From Ruminococcus flavefaciens (GTDB taxonomy: Bacteria; Bacillota; Clostridia; Oscillospirales; Ruminococcaceae), in NCBI GenBank assembly GCA_902792495.1, contig CADBAC010000098.1, positions 1 through 5,684 of the forward strand: a stretch of DNA of 5,684 bases, given 5' to 3'. The position numbers were made by a program, and so were the translations under genes. The notes beneath the pieces were generated by a model that saw only the letters and a list, made by a program, of their open reading frames with translations, made no database searches and had not been told where the DNA came from. Each line of letters starts with the position of its first letter. Positions within the stretch are counted from its first letter, which is position 1. Shown one piece after another: positions 5,587 to 5,684 of the stretch.

Positions 5587-5679
5587 CCAGAGAGGTGTAG
5601 ACCTCTCTGGCGGAGAGGGGTACGGGGAGAGGCAGAGCCTCTCCTAAAAGGTAGAACAGCAAGCGAAGCAATGCTGTTC
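5587..5679. repeat. Cluster of three strong inverted repeats (structured, non-coding)
   Basis: Three hairpins occur in 93 bases. The first is CCAGAGAGGT (5587-5596) with ACCTCTCTGG (5601-5610), a perfect 10 bp stem with loop GTAG. The second is GGAGAGGC (5626-5633) with GCCTCTCC (5637-5644), a perfect 8 bp stem with loop AGA. The third is GAACAGCA (5654-5661) with TGCTGTTC (5672-5679), 8 bp, whose loop holds a smaller GCGAAGC hairpin (5663-5669). No T-run follows any of them on the plus strand. No reading frame with a ribosome binding site is visible. It may be an interspersed repeat, a small structured RNA or the 3' region of a leftward gene. Confidence 0.7.
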
Positions 5680-5684
5680 GGCTG

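Noticed and set aside
5468..5671. 67-codon minus-strand frame across the hairpin cluster and recO end
   Set aside because: It spans the inverted repeats and the terminator T-run, with no ribosome binding site or domain. Most likely it is spurious translation of a repeat.
1..5684. tRNA, rRNA, CRISPR array, insertion sequence, phage or toxin-antitoxin genes
   Set aside because: I saw no cloverleaf, spaced identical repeats, transposase or integrase motifs, or paired small toxin-antitoxin genes on either strand. The core of the window is conserved housekeeping DNA.

Overview
The window looks like a piece of a Ruminococcus-like (Oscillospiraceae, Bacillota/Clostridia) chromosome. This is inferred from the strong AGGAGG-type ribosome binding sites, consensus housekeeping promoters, moderate GC content, the Bacillota-type era-yqzL-recO order and the protein character. 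It was not tested by a search.

Left part (1 to about 760): the N-terminal half of a glycolytic GAPDH gene (gap) runs leftward off the edge, behind a near-consensus promoter and a strong ribosome binding site. A short AT-rich divergent region separates it from a rightward gene (759-1535) for an unrecognised protein. The C-terminal half of that protein resembles a degraded histidine-kinase ATPase domain. Its start is uncertain, because the best ribosome binding site lies inside the annotated frame and is followed only by ATT or CTG.

Centre (1605 to 4564): a perfect TTGACA-N17-TATAAT promoter drives a tightly packed operon of CYTH-domain triphosphatase, PhoH-family ATPase, YbeY endoribonuclease and Era GTPase. 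Each stop overlaps the next start by 1 to 8 bases, so translation is probably coupled. PhoH, YbeY and Era form the conserved 16S rRNA maturation and ribosome assembly neighbourhood. The CYTH gene at its head is the non-standard member.

Right part (4565 to 5542): about 150 bases with a candidate promoter lead into a 43-codon gene recognised as YqzL family, which overlaps recO by 47 bases. recO encodes the RecF-pathway DNA repair mediator, with an OB fold and a four-Cys zinc site.

Right end (5543 to 5684): no gene is visible. There is a minus-strand intrinsic terminator, then three strong hairpins in about 100 bases. They share GAGAGG/CCTCTC blocks that allow alternative pairings, and GCGAAGC mini-hairpins occur at both ends of the region. 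This looks like the edge of an interspersed repeat or a structured RNA and is the least explained stretch here. Most of the window is conserved housekeeping DNA, and I see no convincing new defence or mobile system.
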